Assembly (NCBI RefSeq): GCF_000878195.1
Contig: NZ_JXST01000048.1
Location: 1-46,085, forward strand
From: Mycolicibacterium llatzerense
GTDB lineage: Bacteria > Actinomycetota > Actinomycetes > Mycobacteriales > Mycobacteriaceae
Length of the DNA: 46,085 nucleotides
Direction of reading: 5' to 3'
Numbering within the stretch: position 1 is the first letter of the stretch; every line of letters starts with the position of its first letter. Shown in pieces: positions 1 to 7,042 of this stretch. Below the pieces are notes generated by a model. That model searched no databases. It worked only from the letters and a program-made list of their open reading frames with translations, and was not told the DNA's origin. The position numbers and the translations under genes are program-made.

Positions 1-414
1 GGGCAGCCCGAGCAGTCGAGCGCGCTCGGCGACGTCGGCGACCTGGCGGCGACGTGCCCACTCGTTGATCGCCGACCACGCATAGTCGATCGGGACATCG
101 GATTCGAGCAGCGCCGGCACCGCAGCGACGTCATCGGGCCGCGCCAAAGTCAGGGCGAACCAGCCGTCTCGGCCGGCAAGCAGTCGCGTGGCCCCGCCCG
201 CGCTGATCCGGCCTTGCCGGCGCAGCCCCAACAGCGCGGCCCGCCCCGCCAGGAGTTCCGCGGCGTCGACCGTGACGCCGAAATGACCGGACAACTCGGA
301 CGCGACCCCGCGTGCCCGGCCCAACACCGCGGCGCGACCGACATCCGGCGGCCCGTCGGGCATGCCGGTCAGCGCGGCCAGCCCGCTGGCCGACCAGTCA
401 CGCACAGACGGCAT
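1..414 (-). CDS. CoA-transferase family III (CaiB/BaiF-like), N-terminal part, runs off the window
   Basis: An open frame begins at an ATG (412-414) and continues to base 1 without a stop, so only the first 138 residues are visible. They read as a DWSASG start followed by Ala/Leu/Gly-rich helices and a segment with GGATRLLAGRDGW and LTLARPDD. These resemble the N-terminal Rossmann-type part of mycobacterial class III CoA-transferases, which move CoA between acyl groups. The start lies 17 bases inside the end of the upstream enoyl-CoA hydratase gene, so the two are probably translated together and act on the same acyl-CoA pathway. The family call rests on general likeness because the catalytic Asp region lies outside the window. 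Confidence 0.7.
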   Translation of the reverse strand, partial: MPSVRDWSASGLAALTGMPDGPPDVGRAAVLGRARGVASELSGHFGVTVDAAELLAGRAALLGLRRQGRISAGGATRLLAGRDGWFALTLARPDDVAAVPALLESDVPIDYAWSAINEWARRRQVADVAERARLLGLP

Positions 415-1360
415 CGACCAAGCCCCAGGTCTGCGCCGTCGCCGCGTCGAGCGTCGCCCCGGACAGCACCAAATACGCGGTGCGCCAGCGACCGATCCGC
501 CGCGTGATGCTCACCGTGCCGCCCGCACCGGGGATCAGCCCTAACGCCAATTCCGGCAGGCCGAGTGTCGCATCGGGATGACAGGTCACCTGCCCGCAGA
601 ACGCCGCCATCTCCAGCCCGCTGCCGAGCACCTGTCCGTGCACGACGGCCTGGCAGGCTGCGCCCAGCCTCGCCGTGATCTCGTCGAGCACCTGGGCCGG
701 GCTGTAGCGCGTGCGGGCCAGATGCGCCGACGCCGGATCGTCGAAGGACCCGAATTCGGCAAGATCGCCGCCGCTGCAGAAGGACGGGCCGTTCCCGGTG
801 AGCACCAAACCCGTGACAGAGGTGTCCAACCGAGCCACCTCCAGCGCCTCGAGCAGCGCCGCCCGAGCATCCGTGGAGAACGCGTTGTGGCGCTGCGGAC
901 GGTTGAACGCCACATGCAACGTGTCGCCGTCGCGGCGCGACACCACCGGATCAGGCAGCAGCGGAACGGTTTTCGGGCCGCGCTCAGCCAGCCAGCGGCC
1001 GAACTCCCGGCCGGATTGCAGCGTCGAGTACGCCAGCGATTCGGTGATCACCCCGGCGAACGCAGGCGCCGCGGGATCGAAAGCGCGGAGCACGTCGTCG
1101 CACACGGCGGCGGTCTGCGGCCAGGTCGCTGCGCGTTCGGTGATCTGCGCCAGCGCCTCGCCCACGTCGGGCACCTGCACGGTCCTCGGGTCCGCACACG
1201 GGCGGTCGACCAGCGTGAAAGTCGCTTCCCGCAACCAGAACTCGGCGTCGTCGCCCGCGGGATCCCCGACCCCGATCACCAAACCGGCGGCGCCGGGCGC
1301 ATCGGCGAGGTCGACGACCCTCAGTTCGTCAGGCAACAGAGACCCAGCCCTTCGCCTCAC
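398..1360 (-). CDS. enoyl-CoA hydratase/isomerase family protein
   Basis: The 320-residue product has a crotonase core from about residue 140: FNRPQRHNAFS, then the oxyanion-hole segments FCSGGDLAEF and GQVLGSGLEMAAFC, and the strand LGLPELALGLIPGAGGT. These features are typical of enzymes that hydrate or isomerise acyl-CoA esters, as in fatty-acid beta-oxidation. The first 130 residues are an extension not found in short family members and carry no motif I recognise. The start used is GTG at 1360; a TTG slightly downstream is also possible. The gene overlaps the CoA-transferase gene that follows it, so the pair is probably one operon. The exact substrate cannot be told from the sequence. Confidence 0.85.
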   Translation of the reverse strand: MRRRAGSLLPDELRVVDLADAPGAAGLVIGVGDPAGDDAEFWLREATFTLVDRPCADPRTVQVPDVGEALAQITERAATWPQTAAVCDDVLRAFDPAAPAFAGVITESLAYSTLQSGREFGRWLAERGPKTVPLLPDPVVSRRDGDTLHVAFNRPQRHNAFSTDARAALLEALEVARLDTSVTGLVLTGNGPSFCSGGDLAEFGSFDDPASAHLARTRYSPAQVLDEITARLGAACQAVVHGQVLGSGLEMAAFCGQVTCHPDATLGLPELALGLIPGAGGTVSITRRIGRWRTAYLVLSGATLDAATAQTWGLVDAVCA

Positions 1361-1502
1361 GGTGGGCCACCGGCATGTTCGCGCCTCCTGCTGATATCGA
1401 CATCCGGATCATGCCATTTCTGCCGTTCATCACACCCGTGTTGTCGGTAGCCGGTGCAAGGATGCGGAGCATGTCGCCCACAGCAGAAACCGCGGGTCCG
1501 AA

Positions 1503-1931
1503 GTGATCGACCACGTATACATTTCGGTCACCGATATCGACACGGCGCTGAAGTTCTACCTCGAAGCCCTCAAGCCTTTGGGCTGGCGAGAGTTCGGCAG
1601 CTACAGCGCCTCGTCGGGCCCGGCCAACGTGCCCGACCTCTTCGGCATCGGCGACGCCACGTACGTCTCCGGGACAGGTGTCGGCTCCAGTATCTGGCTG
1701 CGGCAACGCCAAGCCGGTGAGACCGGCCTCTATCTCGGCATCGTGTGCGACAACAACGACGCCGTCGACGCGGCCTACGCTGCCGCCATCAGGGCCGGCG
1801 GCATCGACGAAGGGAAGCCGGCCGACCGGACCTACTTCGCACCGGGCTACTACGCCGCCAACGTCGCCGACTCGGACGGCAATTGCCTGGAGTTCGTGCA
1901 CAAGGCGTGGAATGCGACGCGCCAGCCCTAA
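1503..1931 (+). CDS. VOC (glyoxalase/bleomycin-resistance) family protein
   Basis: The 142-residue product starts with IDHVYISVTDIDTALKFYLEAL, the usual first beta-alpha unit of a vicinal oxygen chelate fold, and ends with DSDGNCLEFVHK, which supplies the usual C-terminal Glu ligand. The His near residue 4 and the Glu in CLEF are likely metal ligands. Family members are metal-dependent lyases, dioxygenases or drug-binding proteins, and the substrate here is unknown. The start is GTG at 1503; no better upstream start is visible. The stop overlaps by three bases the stop of the convergent deazaflavin-dependent gene. Confidence 0.8.
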   Translation: MIDHVYISVTDIDTALKFYLEALKPLGWREFGSYSASSGPANVPDLFGIGDATYVSGTGVGSSIWLRQRQAGETGLYLGIVCDNNDAVDAAYAAAIRAGGIDEGKPADRTYFAPGYYAANVADSDGNCLEFVHKAWNATRQP

Positions 1932-2278
1932 GCCAAGGCGACGCGCACCGTGACCCGGCCCTTGTCGTCGCGCGTTGCGATGGCATGGCCGGCACGGTCG
2001 GTGCCGCGGAAGTTGAGCAGCGTGATGGGTCCGCCGTCGCCGAGGAAATTGCGCCACCAACTCTTGGCGTCCGGCGCCATCACACTGATGACCACATCGT
2101 CACCAGAGAGCCGGTAGTTCACCGGGGTCTGGAAGCTGCGCCCCGATTTGCGGCCGGTGTATCGGATTTCGACCAGGTTGCGGCTGACGATTCCGCCAAG
2201 GACGGGGACAGTGGTCAGACCCACCGCCGCCTTGTTGAGGGCGTGGGCGACAGGGTTGTCGAAGATGCTGTTGGACAT
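1928..2278 (-). CDS. deazaflavin (F420)-dependent nitroreductase-family protein (DDN-like)
   Basis: The 116-residue product contains LVEIRYTGRKSGRSFQTPVNY, the glycine/arginine-rich signature of the small split-barrel F420-binding family that includes Ddn. It is followed by MAPDAKSWWRNFLGDGGPITL, also typical (WWRNL-type motif). Members reduce substrates with F420H2 or bind long-chain lipids at the membrane. This copy is short and has a brief N-terminal helix only. The start is the ATG at 2276-2278. It faces the VOC gene and overlaps its stop, and it diverges from the SRPBCC gene at 2362. Which substrate it reduces cannot be inferred. Confidence 0.8.
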   Translation of the reverse strand: MSNSIFDNPVAHALNKAAVGLTTVPVLGGIVSRNLVEIRYTGRKSGRSFQTPVNYRLSGDDVVISVMAPDAKSWWRNFLGDGGPITLLNFRGTDRAGHAIATRDDKGRVTVRVALA

Positions 2279-2349
2279 GCTCGCCAGGCTAGCCCGGGTG
2301 GTGATAGCCGATCAGTGGACAGTTGTCGGCAGCTGTACACCCTCTCCCG

Positions 2350-2355
2350 TACGGT
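2350..2355 (+). promoter_or_regulatory. candidate -10 element for a leaderless SRPBCC transcript
   Basis: TACGGT fits the mycobacterial TANNNT -10 pattern and lies six bases before the GTG start at 2362. That spacing is the one seen for leaderless mRNAs. No convincing -35 is visible, and no Shine-Dalgarno sequence precedes the start. Confidence 0.35.
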
Positions 2356-2361
2356 GTGTCT

Positions 2362-2799
2362 GTGAGTTTCACGATTGACAGGTCAGTAGAGATCGACGCG
2401 CCCGCCGACGTGGTCTGGCAGGTGCTCACCGATGGAGCCAGCTACGGCGAGTGGAATCCGTTCGTCACCGAGTGCTCGTCGACGTTCGAGCCCGGCAGCC
2501 CGATCGACATGAAGGTGGTGCTGGTCGGCCCGCCGAAGAAGCAGCGCGAATTCATCAACACCTTCACCCCGGGTGTCGAGTTCAGCTACAACATGAAGCC
2601 CGCCCCGCTGGGACTGCTCCGCAGCGAGCGCTCGCACCGGCTGACCACGCTGCCCGACGGCCGCACCCGCTATGACTCGCATTTCCAGCTGTTCGGCCCG
2701 GTGTCACCGATCGTCGCCGGCATCATGGGCCGCGCGCTGAAGAAGGGCTTCGGCGGCATGACCGACGGCGTCAAGAAGCGGGCAGAGTCCATCCGCTGA
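2362..2799 (+). CDS. SRPBCC (polyketide cyclase/START-like) domain protein
   Basis: Starting at the GTG at 2362 gives 145 residues beginning SFTIDRSVEIDAPADVVWQVLTD, the standard first strand and helix of the SRPBCC fold. GEWNPFV follows, as is common in this family, and a C-terminal helix (GIMGRALKKGFGGMTDGVKKRAE) closes the lipid-binding cavity. The frame stays open 13 codons upstream, but the family pattern begins at this GTG. Such proteins bind hydrophobic ligands or act as cyclases or aromatases; no ligand can be named. It is a single gene divergent from the deazaflavin-type gene. Confidence 0.8.
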   Translation: MSFTIDRSVEIDAPADVVWQVLTDGASYGEWNPFVTECSSTFEPGSPIDMKVVLVGPPKKQREFINTFTPGVEFSYNMKPAPLGLLRSERSHRLTTLPDGRTRYDSHFQLFGPVSPIVAGIMGRALKKGFGGMTDGVKKRAESIR

Positions 2800-2980
2800 G
2801 CGGATATCGCGCGGTAACCCTCGGCGTGAACCGCGCCGAGGGCCCGCACTGGCGACCAGACGGAAGCGGGACAATCAGCACCGATCGGGTAGTCTGAAAC
2901 ATGTCGGTAATATTGCCGACCCTCAGGGCAGACAACTCGTTGGACGTTGGGCTCATCGCCTCGCCTCGATCTCGTCGCCT

Positions 2981-3000
2981 CCTCTGAGCCTTCTCAGAGG
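2981..3000 (+). promoter_or_regulatory. hairpin that hides the ribosome binding site of the DUF1611 gene
   Basis: CCTCTGAG (2981-2988) and CTCAGAGG (2993-3000) are perfect complements around a four-base loop, CCTT. The right arm contains the AGAGG Shine-Dalgarno sequence, five bases before the ATG at 3006. When folded, the site would be paired with its own anti-Shine-Dalgarno mimic. This could lower translation until something opens the stem. It has no U-tract and does not look like a terminator. Confidence 0.55.
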
Positions 3001-3005
3001 AACTC

Positions 3006-4193
3006 ATGTCTTCGCGTACCAGTGGTACCCCTTCTCTCATCGCATCTCTCGCCACCTCCAAACCGAGCGAGTCGATCCTTCCGGCAGCTCCGTTTTCCCT
3101 GCCCGTTGGTTCCACCGCGATCGTCTACTGCGAGGGCCAGTTCGGCGAGCAGGACGGTAAGACGGCCAACGGCCTGGTCCGGCACTCGGAGAAGTACGAA
3201 ATCCTCAGTGTCATCGATAGTCTGCGGGCCGGCGTCGATGCCGGGAAGTTCCTCGACGGCACCGCGAACGGCGTTCCGGTGCTGGCGTCGCTCGCCGAGT
3301 CCATCGCGCACGCCGGCCGGGTACCTGACTACTTGATCTGTGGGCTGGCGCCTGCCGACGGTCTCCTGTCGGATGAGCAGCGGGTCGTGCTGCTCGACGG
3401 CATCGCCCGTGGCATGCACATCATCAACGGTCTGCACGAATTCCTCAACGACGACGCCGAATTCGTGGCGGCAGCCGTGATCGCCGGCGTCACTATCACC
3501 GATGTGCGCCGGCCGAAGGACAAGCGCGACCTGCATCTGTTCTCCGGCCGGATCTTCGACGTGACGTGTCCGAGGATCGCAATCCTCGGGACAGACGGGG
3601 CGATCGGGAAGCGCACCACTGCCACCTTGCTGGTCCAGGCGCTGAACGCGCACGGCATCAAGGCGGTCATGGTCGGTACCGGTCAGACCACGTTGATCCA
3701 GGGCGGGAAGTACGGCGTCGCGCTGGATGCGCTGGTCCCCCAGTTCTGTTCGGGCGAGGTCGAGCACCAGGTCGTCGCCGCGTTCGAGGGTGAGGACCCA
3801 GACGTGATCGTGGTCGAGGGCCAGGGCGCGCTCAGCCATCCCGCCTACATCACGTCGGCTCACATCCTTCGTGGCAGCCGCCCGGCCGGCGTGATCGTGC
3901 AGCATGCGCCCAAGCGCGCGGTGCTCGGCGACTTCCCCATGGTGCCGATGCCGACCGCGGCCACCGAGATCGCATTGATCGAGGCGTTTGTGGACACCCG
4001 CGTCATCGGCATCACGATCAACCACGAAGAGATGACCGAAGACGAGCTGAGTGATGCTATCTCCCAACATCATTCGCAGCTCGGCCTCCCGGTCACCGAC
4101 CCACTGACCCGCCCGGCGTCGGAGCTGGTCGACATGGTGCTGACGGCCTTCCCCGCGCTCGCGGCGGTGGCCGACACGTCCACTTCTGTGTGA
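3006..4193 (+). CDS. DUF1611 family protein (DgcN-like, putative D-amino-acid N-acyltransferase)
   Basis: The 395-residue product has an N-terminal alpha/beta domain (residues about 35-185, with GQFGEQDGKTANGLVRHSEKYEI and ICGLAPADG). A P-loop-like segment, GTDGAIGKRTT, lies at residues 195-205, followed by GTGQTTLIQGGKYGVALDAL and VVEGQGALSHPAY. This is the layout of DUF1611 proteins. DgcN, a characterised member, works in D-glutamate breakdown as an N-acetyltransferase. The next gene is a PLP racemase-family protein that overlaps this one by four bases (GTGA), so an amino-acid stereochemistry role is likely. D-glutamate as the substrate is inference only. Start: ATG at 3006 with AGAGG five bases upstream, inside a hairpin. 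Confidence 0.75.
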   Translation: MSSRTSGTPSLIASLATSKPSESILPAAPFSLPVGSTAIVYCEGQFGEQDGKTANGLVRHSEKYEILSVIDSLRAGVDAGKFLDGTANGVPVLASLAESIAHAGRVPDYLICGLAPADGLLSDEQRVVLLDGIARGMHIINGLHEFLNDDAEFVAAAVIAGVTITDVRRPKDKRDLHLFSGRIFDVTCPRIAILGTDGAIGKRTTATLLVQALNAHGIKAVMVGTGQTTLIQGGKYGVALDALVPQFCSGEVEHQVVAAFEGEDPDVIVVEGQGALSHPAYITSAHILRGSRPAGVIVQHAPKRAVLGDFPMVPMPTAATEIALIEAFVDTRVIGITINHEEMTEDELSDAISQHHSQLGLPVTDPLTRPASELVDMVLTAFPALAAVADTSTSV

Positions 4194-5254
4194 CACTCCG
4201 GATCGAGACCGACCTCGACAAGATCGAGCAGAACACGCGGATCCTGGTCGACCGGCTGGCCTTGACGGGCATCCGGGTCACCGGGGTCACCAAGGCCGCG
4301 TTGGGCTCGCCGGGAGTCGGCGCGGCGATGCTACGTGGCGGCGCCCGCGGCCTCGGCGATTCCCGCGTGCCGAACCTCGCTCGGATGGCCGGCCTCGATG
4401 CATCCCCACCACGCACGTTGATCCGCTCGCCCATGCTCAGCCAAGTGGCACAGGTTGTCGACTTCGCCGACGTCAGCCTGAACACCGAGGCCGTCGTCCT
4501 GGCGGCGCTCAATCAGGCTGCGGCCCAACAGCATCGGACGCACGCCGTCGTGCTCATGGTCGAGCTCGGTGACCTACGCGAGGGCATCTCGCTCGACGAT
4601 CTGCCAGCGGCCGCGCGGACCGTCCTCGGTCATTCCGCTCTCCGGCTCGCCGGGGTCGGCGCCAATCTCGCGTGCCAGAGCGGCGTCGTACCCGACGACC
4701 GCAACATGGGCGTCCTCACCGGGCTCGCGAACGATATCGAGGCGCGGCACGGGATTTCACTCGACATCGTTTCAGGCGGCAACTCGGCGAACCTGAACTG
4801 GGCGCTGCACACCCACGACGTCGGCCGGATCGACGAGCTCCGACTGGGCGAAGCCATCCTTCTCGGCCTCGATCCCCTGTACCGGACAGCGATCCCTGGG
4901 CTGCACACGGATGCCTTCACCTTGACCGCCGAAGTCATCGAGGTCGCCACGAAACCGGCTCAACCCTGGGGCGATCGCGCTCAGGCGGCCTTCGGCCATG
5001 CGCCCGTCCGCACCGGCAACAGCACTGTGCGCCAAGCAATCCTGGCCCTCGGTCGCCAGGACTCGGACCCCGACGGTCTGCAGCCTCCCGAGGGCATCAC
5101 GATCCTCGGGATGAGCAGCGACCACCTGGTGGTCGACGTCGCCGATCACCCTGTGGAGGTCGGCGACGAGATCGCTTTCGGTGTCGGCTACGGCGCACTC
5201 GTGCGGGCGATGACATCGCCTTTCGTCACCAAGATCGAGCACCGCCTCAGTTGA
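4190..5254 (+). CDS. PLP-dependent alanine/ornithine racemase-family enzyme
   Basis: The 354-residue product begins with IETDLDKIEQNTRILVDRLALTG and has VTKAALGSPGVG, in which Lys35 should form the aldimine with pyridoxal phosphate. Later come VGANLACQSG, IVSGGNSANLNW (phosphate-binding Ser/Asn loop) and LRLGEAILLG, which fit the Orr/YhfX branch of fold-type III racemases. These enzymes interconvert L- and D-amino acids. The start GTG overlaps the stop of the DUF1611 gene by four bases, so translation is coupled. In the described DgcN pathway the partner DgcA belongs to another fold, so this pairing is a variant. The amino acid handled is not evident. Confidence 0.8.
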   Translation: MTLRIETDLDKIEQNTRILVDRLALTGIRVTGVTKAALGSPGVGAAMLRGGARGLGDSRVPNLARMAGLDASPPRTLIRSPMLSQVAQVVDFADVSLNTEAVVLAALNQAAAQQHRTHAVVLMVELGDLREGISLDDLPAAARTVLGHSALRLAGVGANLACQSGVVPDDRNMGVLTGLANDIEARHGISLDIVSGGNSANLNWALHTHDVGRIDELRLGEAILLGLDPLYRTAIPGLHTDAFTLTAEVIEVATKPAQPWGDRAQAAFGHAPVRTGNSTVRQAILALGRQDSDPDGLQPPEGITILGMSSDHLVVDVADHPVEVGDEIAFGVGYGALVRAMTSPFVTKIEHRLS

Positions 5255-5319
5255 GGCGGACATCTGCTCAGCGTGCGCTGAACGGAATCCGTAGCCCCGT
5301 CCCCATTGTTGTCGTCGGT

Positions 5320-6237
5320 ATGCCCACTGGTGTCGTGCTCGATCCCGACCGTAGTTCCGCCAACCATGTCGCCGCCGCGATCGACCAGGCCCGACGCGCC
5401 TACGACGCCGGCGTTCGCCAGGTGTGGATAGCCCAGCAGTTCGACCACGACGCCATCTCGCTGGCCGGATACGTCGGCGCCGCGGTGCCAGGCCTGGGCG
5501 TCGGTACCTTCGTCGTACCGATCAACCCACGGCATCCGCTCATCCTCGCCTCCCAAGCGCAGACCGCCCAAGCCGCCACCGGTGGGAACTTCAGCCTCGG
5601 GCTGGGTCTGGGGGCCCACGCGCCGGAAGAGGTGGCTTTCGGGACGGCATGGCCCAACACCATCGGCCGGCTACGCGAGCATCTGCAGGTGCTCAGGTCG
5701 ATCCTCGACACCGGTACCGTCGACTTCCACGGTGACGAATTCACCGCCGCCCCGCAGTTTCCGGTGACAGTCGCCGGCGGCACGCCCCTGCCCGTCTACG
5801 TCGCGGCCATGGGTCCCAAGGCATTACGAGTGACGGGCGAATTGGCCGATGGCACGCTGCCCTATCTGGCTGGGCCTCGCACCCTCGAGGATTTCATCGT
5901 GCCGACCATCACCGCTGCGGCTACCGAAGCCGGCCGGTCCGCACCGAAGGTGATCGCCGCGGTGCCCGTACTGGTGACCGATGACGTCGAGGAGGGCCGG
6001 GCCCGGGCCGCCGAGGCCCTCGAGTTCTACGCAACCATCCCGTCGTACGCGCGGGTGATCGAACGCGAAGGCGTCGACTCGGTCATCGACCTCGCGGCGG
6101 TCGGCACCGCCGCCCAAGTGACTGCACAACTGCGCCGCTACCGCGACGCCGGTGCAACGGACATCGTGCTCAGCCCCCTCGTCCGCACGGGCATCGCAGC
6201 GCTGGAACCGATCTGGGACGTCGCCGCAGCGCTGTAG
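5320..6237 (+). CDS. LLM-class F420-dependent oxidoreductase (luciferase-like)
   Basis: The frame is open far upstream, but homology-like sequence starts at MPTGVVLDPDR, so the ATG at 5320 is taken, giving 305 residues. The TIM-barrel pattern is clear: AYDAGVRQVWIAQQFDHDAIS, VGTFVVPINPRHPLILASQAQTAQAATGGNFSLGLGLG, LREHLQVLRSIL and PVYVAAMGPKALRVTGELADG. This is typical of bacterial luciferase-like enzymes that use F420 in mycobacteria. It lies 65 bases after the racemase gene on the same strand and may share its transcript. No Shine-Dalgarno site is visible. The substrate is unknown; oxidation or reduction of a metabolite made by the two preceding enzymes is a guess. Confidence 0.8.
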   Translation: MPTGVVLDPDRSSANHVAAAIDQARRAYDAGVRQVWIAQQFDHDAISLAGYVGAAVPGLGVGTFVVPINPRHPLILASQAQTAQAATGGNFSLGLGLGAHAPEEVAFGTAWPNTIGRLREHLQVLRSILDTGTVDFHGDEFTAAPQFPVTVAGGTPLPVYVAAMGPKALRVTGELADGTLPYLAGPRTLEDFIVPTITAAATEAGRSAPKVIAAVPVLVTDDVEEGRARAAEALEFYATIPSYARVIEREGVDSVIDLAAVGTAAQVTAQLRRYRDAGATDIVLSPLVRTGIAALEPIWDVAAAL

Positions 6238-6255
6238 ACGCGGGCGACAGGCCGG

Positions 6256-7005
6256 CTACCGCGCTGACGCGACGATGATGTCCACGGCTTCTGCCACGCT
6301 GTCGGTGCAGTGGATCAGGTCAAGGTCCGATGCGGAGATCTTCCCTTCGGACTGGACGGTGTTGCGGATCCAGTCGATCAGGCCCGACCAGTAGTCGACG
6401 CCCAACATGATGATCGGAAATGCGGTGACCTTGCGGGTCTGGACGAGGGTCAAGGCTTCGAAGAGTTCGTCCAGGGTGCCGAATCCGCCGGGCAGGCAGA
6501 CGAACGCCTGCGCATATTTGACGAACATGGTCTTGCGCACGAAGAAGTAGCGGAAGTTGATCCCGAGATCGACCCAGTGGTTGAGGCGCTGTTCGAACGG
6601 CAGCTCGATACCCAGACCGACCGAATAGCCGCCGGACTCGCTGGCCCCACGGTTGACCGCCTCCATCGCACCCGGGCCGCCACCAGTGATCACCGCATAG
6701 CCCGCCCGTGCCAGTGCGGTGCCCAATTCCTCACCCAATCGGTACTCGGGCGAATGCGGTTCCGTGCGAGCAGAGCCGAAAACCGTTACGGCCTTGGGCA
6801 TTTCGGAGAGCGCATCGAAACCGTCCACGAACTCGCCCTGAATCCGCAGTACCCGCCAGGGGTCCGTGTGCAGCCACTGGGTGTCACGGTGACTATCCAG
6901 CAGACGCTGATCAGCGGTCGTGGCAGCGCAACGGTCGCGACGAAGTTGCACCGCACCGCTGATCTGCAGCTCGCCGTCATTGTCCTGGTTGTCGATCTCG
7001 TTCAC
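6256..7005 (-). CDS. LOG-family (TIGR00730-like) Rossmann-fold protein
   Basis: The 249-residue product has the family's two signatures: GGGPGAMEAVNRGA (about residue 107) and PGGFGTLDELFEALT (about residue 174), together with VTVFGSAR at the start of the fold. LOG enzymes cleave nucleoside 5'-monophosphates to the free base and ribose 5-phosphate. They are often misannotated as lysine decarboxylases. About 65 N-terminal residues precede the core, which makes this one of the longer members. It lies 37 bases after the LAL regulator gene on the same strand, so the two may be co-transcribed. Its stop is 18 bases from the stop of the convergent LLM gene. Confidence 0.85.
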   Translation of the reverse strand: MNEIDNQDNDGELQISGAVQLRRDRCAATTADQRLLDSHRDTQWLHTDPWRVLRIQGEFVDGFDALSEMPKAVTVFGSARTEPHSPEYRLGEELGTALARAGYAVITGGGPGAMEAVNRGASESGGYSVGLGIELPFEQRLNHWVDLGINFRYFFVRKTMFVKYAQAFVCLPGGFGTLDELFEALTLVQTRKVTAFPIIMLGVDYWSGLIDWIRNTVQSEGKISASDLDLIHCTDSVAEAVDIIVASAR

Positions 7006-7042
7006 ATCGGCCAGCGTATGCGGCGCAGGATCAACTCTGGGT

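Noticed and set aside
4672..5319. N-terminal extension of the LLM oxidoreductase
   Set aside because: The open frame overlaps the racemase gene in another frame and is Arg/Pro-rich without fold-like sequence.
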